64,000 nt of DNA from Antedon mediterranea (GCF_964355755.1 NC_092675.1:24654412-24718411), one strand, 5' to 3'. Positions 41,301-52,500 are shown, counted from the first letter of the stretch. Numbers and translations are program-made. Notes: a model not told the origin generated them from the letters alone.

Positions 41301-43890
41301 ATGAGTTCTTCAGAAGAAAGTCAGTATTCAGACAATGACGATCCTGTGATTGATGACGAAGTCTACGAGCAGACATGCATTCGTCCGGATTTGAAGTTTC
41401 ATAAATTTGTTGTGAAAGTGACTGAATCTGGAATCTTCAATGCGTTTATCATGGTGACCATCCTTTTAAACGCCTTAGTCATGGCAGTTGAAACGGATTC
41501 AGTACTGAAGATAAAATATCGTACAGTTTTTATAGTGAGAGACGAAATATTTTTAGAAATTTACACGTACACACTTGAATTTATTTTGAAGATTTACGCA
41601 GAACCAATTCGATATTTCTACAGTAGTTATAATCTATTTGATTTGTTTGTTCTTGTCATTTCTTATATGCAGGTAAACAGTATTTAAAATTACTAGGCTC
41701 AATGCAATCAATTAATAATAATATAGGCTTACTGAAGCGTGGTTCCCACTAGAACGCAACGAAACGTAACGCAGCGACGTATCGACGCAAGATGCTGTAT
41801 TGCGTAATCACAAGTGGGAACCGACGACGGAACAGTGCTGTAAAGTTGCAGGTTTGATTTCACGCAGGCGGGGGCAAACACAATTATCGGAAGGGCATTT
41901 TCTTACGTTGCGTCGCTAGTGGGAACCACGCTTAAAGCGTGGTTCCCACTAGCGACGCAACACAAGGACGTAACGCAACGCAAGTGAATTGACCAATCAC
42001 AAGCGATGGCTTATTCGCTATTGCTAACTGTCTATATAATAACTTCACTTGTCATTGGTTAAAACGCTTGCGTTGCGTTTACGTCCTTGCGTTACGTTCT
42101 AGTGGGAACCAAGCTTAAAGAGTGGTTTCCACTAGAACGCAACGTAGCGACGTATCGACGCTAAGTGCTGTATTGCGTAATCACAAGTGGGAACCGACGA
42201 CGCAACAGTGTTGCAAACATCGCAGGTTTGATTTCACGCAGGCGTGGAAAACACAATTATTGGAAGGGCATTTTCTTAAGTTGCGTAGGAATTGCGTTAC
42301 GCTGCGTCGCCAGTGGAAACCAAGCTTTACAAACAAACAACAGAAACAAGAAAGGAATCATAAATGAGATTCATTCTCTACCATTCTATAGATCGAAAAG
42401 AACACTTGTCTAGTTCTAAACTGAGATATTAAATAATGACTAGCACCGCATTAATTAATCAATTAATGTGTTTTAATTGTTTGTTATGCAGGTGATACTT
42501 GTGAACGTCATGTCTGGTAGTACCAACCTGAGTGCGTTGCGAATCTTACGCGCTCTTCGTACATTGCGTACACTAAGGACAGTTTCGTTTGTGAAAGGTC
42601 TACAGGTATTTTTGTGTTTAATGAAACATTACAATACAAGCATAACGATTTAAAAGAAAATTTGGGCATATACGGTAGTGATTATGTGCAGTGACGTGGC
42701 CGACGATTCTCACTACAACAAATTGTCTATCAATCAATGCTTTGTATTGTTTGAGTAAAACATACTGAAAATAATAGACAATAAGTCAAGTTATAATTAA
42801 CTACATAATTAAAACAAAATAAAAACTTGTTTTACATGTTGAATCAATAATCACACTAATTAATTTAATATATTATCATTAGGTGCTTGTGACTGCTTTA
42901 TTGGACACAATTCGGAATTCTGTGCTAAACGTTGTCCTCCTGCTCTTTCTACTTATGTTTCTCTTTAGTATAATGGGATACTATTTCTTTGGATACAAAG
43001 AACTTCAGAGTGACAAGGAGAACTGGGGACATCTTGGATCAGCAATGCTTACATTGTTTAGCCACGTCACGGTCAGTGTTCTTCGTTATCACATAGCATA
43101 TCAGCTTTAACGTCACCATCATGTTATTTCATGTAGGCCTAATAATAATATAAATCACTATCATCAATTGCCAACCATCTGCTTTATCATTATAGACTTT
43201 GCTCCCATCTTCATCGAATCCGTTATTATTTTTAATCAGCAAAATACAATAGGCCCAGATATCTTTTCTTGTGACCAACTTATGTTAAAGTTTAACCGGT
43301 TTATTTATACTACTCAGGCCGACGGCTGGACAGACTTTCAAGGAAGACTGGATGCGCTTGGCATGGCTGGCAGTAGGTTCTATACCATCCTCTTCATATT
43401 CCTTGGCCATTTCGTTTTCACGAATGTTTTTATTGCCTTAATTATCATGAATATTCATGAAGCTACCGAGACGTATCGAGATGAACAGATCAAAGAAAGA
43501 CAACAGGTGTAAGTCAATTACTGTTAAGTACATTTCAAAAAAGTTTTGTATCAAATAGCAGTAAATGCGCGCGTCGAAATAATTATAAACACCCGTTTAC
43601 GTAAAAAGCATTTAGACCTGTTTTTCTATTTCTACCGGTAGATCATTCAAAAAAAAGAAAGAATATATGATTCACAGACAACATAATGAAGTACGTCTGA
43701 TGTTGGAGAAGCAGGTAAATGTTATATGTATTCATTTTTGGTCCTCAAGCTTAACTGGAAACTGAATTAACTTTTTTTTTTTCGAGTGTAAAACATTATT
43801 ACAAAACAACACTTCTAATGTTAAACTATCTATCTTATATAGCCAATCACGATGACTTTTTGGTATCGGTTGATTTGGCAACCAACCTGA
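41301..43890 (+). CDS. CATSPER3: CATSPER3-like cation channel, copy 1, C-terminally truncated
   Basis: Sperm Ca2+ channel pore subunit, plasma membrane of the flagellum in the family. Exons: 41301-41672 (S1-S3), 42492-42605 (S4, VILVNV...SFVKGLQ), 42883-43071 (S5 and pore helix), 43318-43508 (filter and S6) and 43642-43714. Filter residues are TADGW (family T-x-D-x-W). S4 has arginine at every third position (LRILRALRTLRTLRT). Compared with copy 2, S2 has a two-residue YT insertion plus T-to-R and A-to-E changes. A 270-bp deletion removed the acceptor and 5' part of the next exon. Splicing to the remaining AG at 43842 would shift frame and stop at 43890. The last exon is absent from this unit. 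It is possibly a decaying pseudogene, although the channel core is open. Confidence 0.75.
41735..42326. mobile_element. Three adjoining foldback MITEs in CATSPER3 copy 1 intron 1
   Basis: Units at about 41735-41935, 41937-42116 and 42118-42326. Each starts AAGCGTGGTTCCCACTAG or a variant and ends in its complement CTAGTGGGAACCA(A/C)GCTT. The arms are built of ACGCAAC/GGACGTAACGCAACGC words around an AATTGACCAATCACAAGCG...TTGTCATTGGTTAAAACGC core. They abut head to tail through CTTAAAG. The second is the typical ~180-bp form; the first and third carry a GTATTGCGTAATCACAAGTG interior. Confidence 0.8.
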
Positions 43891-44623
43891 CGTGGTTAGA
43901 GACATATATTACCACACTTGATCACCAAGATAATTCAATGTATTGGTAAGTACTACTGAACTAAATGCAAGCCTCTCCATCACACAAACAACTATTGGGG
44001 ATAGAATCATGTTGTACGTAATAAACATGGCATGTAAAATGAACGATCGGGAAATAACATTCCACACCTACATCCTTCCTTTACTATTTGGCTTCATAGA
44101 AATGATGAAAATGATCCCTTGTACTGTTCTATTATTCAGGAAATAATGAATCGAGGCACTCCTTATATACATGAACCCTCGAACTACTAGATATAAAAAT
44201 GTTCTACCATAATTTTTGATAAATCTGTTAATAAATGAACTTAAATTGAGGTATGTGGTCTCTTCAACCAGCACAGGGAAACAAACATAAATTGTATTTT
44301 ATAAAAATGTAAACAAATTCTATTTATGAAAACTAACTTTGTAATTAAATTAACATCACTAGCGTTTGTTATAGTATTATAATGTGTTATATTAATAAAG
44401 TGTTATATTTGCTGATTTTAAGCACTTCAAATGAATTTATCAGAATTACGTGTATTTAATATTAATTTTTTTTTTGATATAAAGAAAATGTAATTATCTA
44501 TGAAATAAGATCATTTTCAAATTATTATGGCTAAAAATTAATTAGATACAGGGAAAAAAGTGTATTTTTACTTGGGTGAACAGCGCCCTCAATCTTCATT
44601 TTTTCCCTTAAAATACTAAAAAA

Positions 44624-44761
44624 GTGCACTACCAGGAACAGTTATGTTAATGAAGATCCGCTTGAAATGCTTATAAACCTGACAACGCAGTACATTAACA
44701 ATTCATATTGTACTTGACACTCTCTAGCATAGGTACCGGACCGAAATCTACTGAGCCTAAG
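44624..44761 (+). other. Candidate 5' UTR exon of C1q-like copy 2
   Basis: Counterpart of 37181-37322, with the same AAG/GTAAGTGTG donor. A LINE fragment begins a few bases into its intron. Confidence 0.35.
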
Positions 44762-44774
44762 GTAAGTGTGTATT

Positions 44775-45240
44775 TTTTTCTTTCTTTTTTTTATTTCTGA
44801 AATATCATCCATATTAATAAACTTATAAACAGAAAAATTAAAATCGTAAACTCTAAACTTAAGTATATAGAATGCTTCTCCATCTACAATACATTTTGGA
44901 GTTATGGAGCATAATTATGTTTGCAAACACAAGCAACAAGGATGTTACTACTATTCAAAATACGTTGCATAAAACCAGGTAGATTTTCGCATGTACTCAT
45001 TAAAGGAAGGGACACCATGTTCAATAAACATTGCACTGGCACTACTACTTCTAGAGACATTAAGTATACGTCGCAAAGCATTATTGTAACATACATTAAG
45101 AGATACAATAGTTTTCATACGATAGTTACACCAAAGGGCTGCACAATACATATTAATACAGTAAGATCTGAAGAGACAACATTTAACATAGGTAGAGCAT
45201 TTCTTAAATTTGCGATTGAGTGAGTTGCTTGTATTATAAG
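44775..45240 (-). mobile_element. 5'-truncated non-LTR retrotransposon (3' end)
   Basis: The minus strand reads the C-terminal part of a LINE polymerase: ALWCNYRMKTIVSLNV, YNNALRRILNVSRSSSAS, MFIEHGVPSFNEYMRKS. The noncoding tail (ATTTTGGAGTTA...TATTTCTGAAATATC) is shared by shorter fragments near 30765-30900, 37795-37960, 39667-39790, 45690-45850 and 48465-48560. Inserted only in unit 2. Confidence 0.75.
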
Positions 45241-45948
45241 TGTAAATTTTAAACTAGAATTCTCTATTATCTATTGTCGCAGAGAAGAGATTAGGCCAAT
45301 CCAACAGCTCGTTCATTCCCTTTATCAATTACTTGGAATACTCCATCGTATCTCGCATTCATTTCATTCTCACGGCTAATTGATAGGAATAAACAGAAGT
45401 GTATTTCACTCAAGTAACAGAGTAATCAGAAACGTTGTAGCTTTTCTTTAGCTTTGTTTATTTGGATATAAAAAAACTTTCCAAAAAGTGAGACAATTAA
45501 AGCCATTAGGCCCGGTTTATCTTCAGTTCGAAATATTGAATAGGCATACTTCCTTTGGATTTGTTTTTATGCGACCATTAGTGTTAAATAATGAGAATTT
45601 ATAGGACTGATGTTTTCAATCATAAATACAAGATGAGTCTACTCGAATTGTGATGGGCATTTAACATAGCCGTACTATAACCTATTCAATTCAATTTATT
45701 TTATTTCGGAAATATTTCATCCATCTAAAAAAACTCTAATAACTTACAAAAAGAATATAAAAAAATAAATTCGCACATCACTGAAGTTAGAAAAACTCTA
45801 AGAACTTAAATATAGAATACTTCTCCAACTACAAAAATAAAATTGTTTAAATGTGCATATTTGCAAACACAGGCAACACGAGTGAATATTATTATTCAAC
45901 AAACGTTGCATCAAACTATAAAAAGATTTTTGTTTATATTATTTATAT

Positions 45949-46306
45949 ATAGATGACAAATTTAACAAGTTAACGGAGTACTTACTCGAACGTTTCGATC
46001 TCTATCAGAGATCCTTCTCAACTGACTGCGGAGTGTTAATGCAGCTTGGTCATTCTTGACGTCATCTGTTGATGACGTTGTACGCCTCCGGTTGTAGGTT
46101 GGAGGTTGTGCGGGGCTCGGCCAGGTGATGTGTCTATCAAATCATTGTACAAATGCGAGAGTTCGTGGGCTCCAGTGTCCCGGTTCATGGTCCAAGCTGC
46201 ATTAACACTCCGCAGTCAGTTGAGAAGGATCTCTGATAGAGATCGAAACGTTCGAGTAAGTACTCCGTTAACTTGTGCTTTTACAAAAACGAAATTTGTC
46301 ATCTAT
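45949..46306. mobile_element. Foldback insertion with ~110-bp arms, unit 2 only
   Basis: The ends ATAGATGACAAATTT and AAATTTGTCATCTAT are complementary. Long arms follow: GTTAACGGAGTACTTACTCG, AACGTTTCGATCTCTATCAG, AGATCCTTCTCAACTGACTG, CGGAGTGTTAATGCAGCTTGG-like and their complements. The spacer is CpG-containing (TTGACGTCATCTGTTGATGA). It sits in the intron just before the C1q exon. GATCTC-TGATA-GAGATC-GAAACGTT is reminiscent of stem II plus GAAAC of Penelope-type hammerhead motifs. Confidence 0.75.
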
Positions 46307-46371
46307 ACAAAATCGAAGCTAAATGAAATTCTTTCATTATTTATATACTCGTATTTTATTTTCTCTACAGA

Positions 46372-46929
46372 ATGATGTATACATTTGCAGCACCATTTGC
46401 AGCAGTCATAATTCTGACAGTTGGTAACCCTATAGATGATGCTGAGGGATCAGGAACTGGATTCACCCGTCAAAGATCGGCATTTACGGCAAAATTTACC
46501 AAATCACTCGATGCTTCACGCTACCAAAATACACGAATCATATTTAATTCAGTGTTGAATAACGTCGGTGATGACTATAACCCTCAAGATGGCCGATTCA
46601 CAACTAGCGTCGCGGGAACGTACGTATTTACCGTGACTCTCATGAGTAAATATTCGTCAGGAAGTTCGGCATTTGGTTGCCTGCATAAGAATGACAACGA
46701 GCAAGTCTGCGTTTGGTCCAACGGAAACAGTGCGAACGAGATGTCAAGCAACACTATAACTCTGAACCTAGAGGAAGGTGATGTTGTTGATGTTGTTCTG
46801 AAGGCTGGTAGTAATTATGGAATTCACAATTATGGTGAAGCTGGTTATTGTACGTTCACTGGTTTCTTGCTGTACCCAAAGGAAGATGTATTGCAACGTT
46901 TAATAAAGCAGCTTCAAGTGTTGGTTTGA
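46372..46929 (+). CDS. Secreted C1q-domain protein, copy 2
   Basis: 185 aa paralog of the 38089-38643 gene, same design: signal peptide (MMYTFAAPFAAVIILTVG), no collagen region, one C1q domain ending CTFTGFLLYP. The start gains a second Met because the bases after the acceptor read AATGATG. Differences cluster in the signal peptide (AAA to APF), in a short patch (DASYYRNRR to DASRYQNTR) and at the C-terminus (RLINQIHVLV to RLIKQLQVLV). The domain core is identical in protein. The AATAAA of copy 1 is TATAAA here, and a LINE end lies in the 3' flank. Ligand and function are unknown; immune or reproductive recognition is possible. Confidence 0.9.
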   Translation: MMYTFAAPFAAVIILTVGNPIDDAEGSGTGFTRQRSAFTAKFTKSLDASRYQNTRIIFNSVLNNVGDDYNPQDGRFTTSVAGTYVFTVTLMSKYSSGSSAFGCLHKNDNEQVCVWSNGNSANEMSSNTITLNLEEGDVVDVVLKAGSNYGIHNYGEAGYCTFTGFLLYPKEDVLQRLIKQLQVLV

Positions 46930-47149
46930 GCTGACATTGTAGGCCTATAGACTTTTCCATTTACATTATAATTATAAGAACACTTTTTTTACTCATGCGT
47001 ATAATTACTAAAGCAGTTTGATAATTAACAAAAATATAAGACTAATACATTGATTAATTAATATAAAATGTTGCTATGTTTCAAATTGGATAATAATTTA
47101 TTTTGCTTAAATAACCATTGAAGAAATTTATTGTTGTATTTTTATAGAT

Positions 47150-47606
47150 TTTTTTTCAATATTTGTTATTATTATTATTATTATTTTATTTATATAGCGC
47201 TTTTCCAAATTAGTATAAAATGATCAAAGCGCTTTACATCAGCACACCCAACAATGAGTCACTTCTTAGGAAATAGATGTGTTTTTAGGGCTTTTTTAAA
47301 TTTTAAAACCGTGGTTTGTTCCCGGATCACAGACGGGAGTTCGTTCCACATCACCGGTCCAAATTTTGAGAAAGTATTATTTCCAGAGGTCCGCTTTTCG
47401 AGACAGTGATCCAATCTAGTGTGATCTATCTCGGACCTCAGGCCTCTCTTAGCACATCTATACACCCGTAAGAGATTGCTTAGATAACAGGGCGCATTAT
47501 TATTTATACAATTGTAGACATGAAGTAACACTTTAAAAGTGTTACAAACATTATTAGCTGTGTGCTATTGCCTTTGTACATTTTGTATGCCGTAATAAGT
47601 AAAAAA
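47150..47606 (-). mobile_element. CR1/L2-like LINE 3' end in the 3' flank of C1q copy 2
   Basis: Minus-strand frame (47531-47259) reads a LINE C-terminus: LHVYNCINNNAPCYLSNLL, FSKFGPVMWNELPSVIR, LKFKKALKTHLF. The element then ends in TAAAGCGCTTTGATCA, AAAAGCGCTATATAAATAA and an (AAT)n-type tail, typical of CR1/L2-like elements. Absent from unit 1. Confidence 0.85.
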
Positions 47607-48655
47607 ACATATTTTATAAAGTCATAGGCACATGCCGTGAAAGTTTAAATAAATAGAAATATTCGAACCCGTGATATTGTGTATGTATCCTACTCCTTTC
47701 TTCTTTGAAAGCAGGAAATTAGTAATCTCGTACCATCATCAGCGAGTAGGCCTACATTCTCTGCCGAAAGGTCGCGATCAATTTATTCTTTTTAATCATA
47801 ATAGGCCTATACATAATACAATACAAGTTAACCTACATAAAAACACATTAAAACAAACAAACTGAGACAAATTCCACAGTTCTAACCCTAGAAATCAAAT
47901 GTATTTATCTAAATCGTAACTATGGTACGCGTTGTTTGATAATAATTAACACAATACATTTTCCTCCAGTTTTACACCATAGAGCAACAGTCTCGTCGTA
48001 TAACATGTCTTTAATTTCACTCAGATGTAACCTACTTAATTATACTATACGTCAGGTACACGTGGCTACGCGTCCATCAGACTAGATGAAGTGAGACAAT
48101 CTATCAACCTGACGTACTTTTCCTGAAAATCCACATAAAATCTCAACCGGCATTTTCAGAAAGTTCGAAATTGGACTACCTACTGTAACAAATTTAAACA
48201 AAGTAATGAACATGGCTCAAATTATCAATAAATGAATAAGTTTTGATTCAACGGAGACAAATTGTACGATGTCCTCCTATGCCGTCAGAGCGTGGACCAT
48301 CTACATGGGATTCTTCTAAAAACCGCAGCCTGGCCATAACACATAACGGTGGGACTGTATATCTAATCTATCTATTAAACAATTAATTCAAGTTTATGAA
48401 TGCAATGGCAAAATAATTTCATGTGGTGAAAATAAAAGGTTACTGTATAATTTGCTTTATCAATCAATCAATTTCTTTTATTTCGGAAAAAAATGCATCC
48501 AAACTCTAAGCATAAATATATAGGATATACCACCTCCATCTACAATACATTTTTGAGTTATAACACACTTTACTGTGAATTATGTCAACGAATATATATC
48601 TCTTTGATTATCTCCACAACCCAAACATTCATATAGGCTAGCGATACGAAATATC

Positions 48656-48712
48656 GCTGATGCGTAGATTGCAAGAATACAGCTCAGTCGGGTGTGTTAT
48701 AAAGCGCGTCAG
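48656..48712 (+). promoter_or_regulatory. CCAAT/TATA-like module upstream of CATSPER3 copy 2
   Basis: TGATGCGTA is followed directly by GATTGCAAGAATACA, so the CCAAT part is deleted. GTGTGTTATAAAGCGCG keeps a TATA-like word. About 0.9 kb upstream of the ATG, with MITEs between. Confidence 0.3.
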
Positions 48713-48750
48713 GTACACGTACGTAAGTACTGGTGTAATGTGCAATTCTT

Positions 48751-48935
48751 AAAGCGTGGTTCCTACTAGTGACGTATCGCAAGGACGTAAAGCAACGCAA
48801 GTGAATCGACCAATCACAAGCGATGGCTTATTCGCTTGCGATTGCTTACTACTGTCTATAACTTCGCTTGTCATTGGTTAAAACGCTTGCGTTGCGTTTA
48901 CGTCCTTGCGTTACGTTCTAGTGGGAACCAAGTTT
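48751..48935. mobile_element. Foldback MITE (GGTTCCCACTAG family)
   Basis: One ~185-bp unit upstream of CATSPER3 copy 2, from AAGCGTGGTTCCTACTAG to CTAGTGGGAACCAAG, with GACCAATCACAAGCGATGGC in the middle. No equivalent at this site in unit 1. Confidence 0.8.
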
Positions 48936-49597
48936 TACCTGCTGCGTACATTACGCGTACTGTTCTCACATTAATATTATTCCAAGGAAGAACGCATCAT
49001 CCGGGATATCGTTATTTCGGGGCGTTTTTACAGTTTATTGCATAATTATTAGGCCTATTTGTTTGTCTTCGATTTTTCAACTAAGCCTACTAGGGTCTTT
49101 CTACTTTTTACACAGATCACCGTTAGCAGCATTTTGTAAGTTTAGGCCCCAATAAATAGGCTTCAATATTTAAATCAATACTGTTTATCTTTAATTAATT
49201 TGAATGCATAGCCAAAGGCCTAAAGCCTACTAGCTAGGCTATATCAAGGCCCTAGACTAGAAAAAAGGCACTACTAGGCCTATAGGCTAGGCCTAGGCTA
49301 GACCAGTAGCCTAGGCATAGGCTAGGTCTTAAATAGGTTCTAAGGGCCTAGGCCTAGGTTCTAAAATACAAATAAAAACATTAATTTAAAAGTAAAACTA
49401 TTCGTTGTTATATTTTAAAATTGTAAGGAGATGTTGTAAATAAAGTAAACCTAGGCTAGGCCTAGGCCTAGGCCTTAGTCCTATATACTACTTGAAAAAA
49501 GATTCATGAGAAGGAAAAGATTTGCATCACATAATTCACTCATGATGTCACAGTATTTGTAATGTTCCTTTATTCAATTTAGACTTCACCACCCAAA

Positions 49598-52500
49598 ATG
49601 AGTTCTTCAGAAGAAAGTCAGTATTCAGACAATGACGATCCTGTGATTGATGACGAAGTCTACGAGCAGACATGCATTCGTCCGGATTTGAAGTTTCATA
49701 AATTTGTTGTGAAAGTGACTGAGTCTGGAATCTTCAATGCGTTTATCATGGTGACCATCCTTTTAAACGCCTTAGTCATGGCAGTTGAAACGGATTCAGT
49801 ACTGAAGATAAAATATCGTACAGTTTTTATAGTGACAGACGAAATATTTTTAGCAATTTACACACTTGAATTTATTTTGAAGATTTACGCAGAACCAATT
49901 CGATATTTCTACAGTAGTTATAATCTATTTGATTTGTTTGTTCTTGTCATTTCTTATATGCAGGTAAACAGTATTTAAAATTACTAGGCTCAAGGCAATC
50001 AATTAATATAGGCTTACTAAAGCGTGGTTCCCACTAGAACGCAACGTAACGCAGCGACGTATCGACGCAAGATGCTGTATTGCGTAATCACAAGTGGGAA
50101 CCGACGACAGAACAGTGCTGAAAGGGTGGTTTCCACTAGCAACGCAACGCAAGGACGTAACGCAACACAAGTGTATTGACCAATCACAAGCGATGGCTTA
50201 TTCGCTTGTGATTGCTAACTGTCTATAACTTCGCTTGTCATTGGTTAAGCGTGGTTCCCACTAGCGACGCAACACAAGGACGTAACGCAACGCAAGTGAA
50301 TTGACCAATCACAAGCGATGGCTTATTCGCTTGTGATTGCTAACTGTCTATAACTTCGCTTGTCATTGGTTAAAGCGCTTGCGTTGCGTTTACGTCCTTG
50401 CGTTACGTTCTAGTGGGAACCAAGCATAACTGTCTATAACTTCGTTTACGTCCTTGCGTTACGTTCTAGTGGGAACCAATCTTAAATTATTATTGGAAGG
50501 GCATTTTCTTAAGTTGCGTAGGAATTGCGTTACTTTTCGTCGCCAGTGGAAACCAAGCTTTACAAACAAACAACAGAAACAAGAAAGGAATCATAAATGA
50601 GATTCATTCTCTACCATTCTGTAGATCGAAAAGAACTCTTGTCTAGTTCTAAACTGAGATATTAAATAATGACTAGCACCGCATTAATTAATTAATTAAT
50701 GTGTTTTAATTGTTTGTTATGCAGGTGATACTTGTGAACGTCATGTCTGGTAGTACCAACCTGAGTGCGTTGCGAATCTTACGCGCTCTTCGTACATTGC
50801 GTACACTAAGGACAGTTTCGTTTGTGAAAGGTCTACAGGTATTTTTGTGTTTAATGAAACATGCATTACAATACAAGCATAACGATTTAAAAGAAAATTT
50901 GGGCATATACGGTAGTGATTATGTGCAGTGACGTGGCCGACGATTCTCACTACAACAAATTGTCTATCAATCAATGCTTTGTATTGTTTGAGTAAAATAT
51001 ACTGAAAATAATAGACAATAAGTCAAGTTATAATTAACTACATAATTAAAACAAAATAAAAACTTGTTTTACATGTTGAATCAATAATCACACTAATTAA
51101 TTTAATATATTATCATTAGGTGCTTGTGACTGCTTTATTGGACACAATTCGGAATTCTGTGCTAAACGTTGTCCTCCTGCTCTTTCTACTTATGTTTCTC
51201 TTTAGTATAATGGGATACTATTTCTTTGGATACAAAGAACTTCAGAGTGACAAGGAGAACTGGGGACATCTTGGATCAGCAATGCTTACATTGTTTAGCT
51301 ACGTCACGGTCAGTGTTCTTCGTTATCACATAGCATACCAGCTTTAACGTCACCATCATGTTATTTTATGTAGGCCTAATAATAATCTAAATCACTATCA
51401 TCATTTGCCAACCATCTGCTTTATCATTATAGACTTTGCTCCCATCTTCATCGAATCCGTTATTATTTTGAATCAGCAAAATACAATAGGCCCGGATATC
51501 TTTTCTTGTGACCAACTTATGTTAAAGTTTAACCGGTTTATTTATACTACTCAGGTCGACGGCTGGACAGACTTTCAAGGAAGACTGGATGCGCTTGGCA
51601 TGGCTGGCAGTAGGTTCTATACCATCCTCTTCATATTCCTTGGCCATTTCGTTTTCACGAATGTTTTTATTGCCTTAATTATCATGAATATTCATGAAGC
51701 TACCGAGACGTATCGAGATGAACAGATCAAAGAAAGAGAACAGGTATAAGTCAATTACTGTTAAATACATTTCAAAAAAGTTTTGTATCAAATAGTAGTA
51801 AATGCGCGCGTCGAAAGAATTATAAACACCCGTTTACGTAAAGAGCAATTTGACCTAGTTTTCTATTTCATACCGGCAGATCATTCAAAAAAAGAAAGAA
51901 TATATGATTCACAGACAACATAATGAAGTACGTCTGATGTTGGAGAAGCAGGTAAATGTTATATGTATTCATTCTGGTCCTCAAGCTTAACTGGAAACTG
52001 AATTAACTCTTTTTTTTTCCGAGTGTAAAACATATTACAAAACAACACTTCTAATGTTAAACTATCTATCTTATATAGCCAATCACTCCAAATCTATTTT
52101 TCTTAATTTTTATACTACAGTACTTCTTTGATTGTTTGCAAACATACTTACTGTTGGGTGACAAATGTTCCTTGCAACTCTTTATCTGATTTATTATATA
52201 TACTATATACTTTACTATACTCTACTGTATATTATACTAGTTATGTGTAAGATGTTTAGTATTTGTATATCGATTATTGTTTCTCTTTCTAAGAACAAAG
52301 GGCAGTTCAAAAACTTCAACGAAATGGTTTTAGAATTTCAAAAGACGTTACGTCACGATGACTTTTTGGTATCGGTTGATTTGGCAACCAACCTGACGTG
52401 GTTAGAGACATATATTACCACGCTTGATCACCAAGATAATTCAATGTATTGGTAAGTACTGAACTAAATGCAAGCCTCTCCATCACACAAACAAACTATT

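Larger units (their letters stand above)
37181..44297 (+). repeat. Tandem duplication, unit 1 (C1q-like + CATSPER3-like)
   Basis: Sequence from GTGCACTACCAGGAACAG (37181) to AAACATAAATTGTAT (44297) recurs at 44624-52809, with near identity in exons and long intron stretches. Unit 1 alone carries a ~0.76 kb insertion (39863-40619). The 326 bp between the units (44298-44623) match neither outer flank. The duplication ends inside the CATSPER3 gene, before its last exon. Confidence 0.92.

Noticed and set aside
43168-43317. In-frame extension upstream of CATSPER3 exon 4 (both copies)
   Set aside because: The family aligns directly from the pore helix (end of exon 3) to the DGWTDFQ filter; the stretch between is intron ending in a clear acceptor.
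46106-46375. 89-codon frame before C1q copy 2
   Set aside because: It lies in the arms of the foldback insertion and runs across the acceptor into the C1q start.
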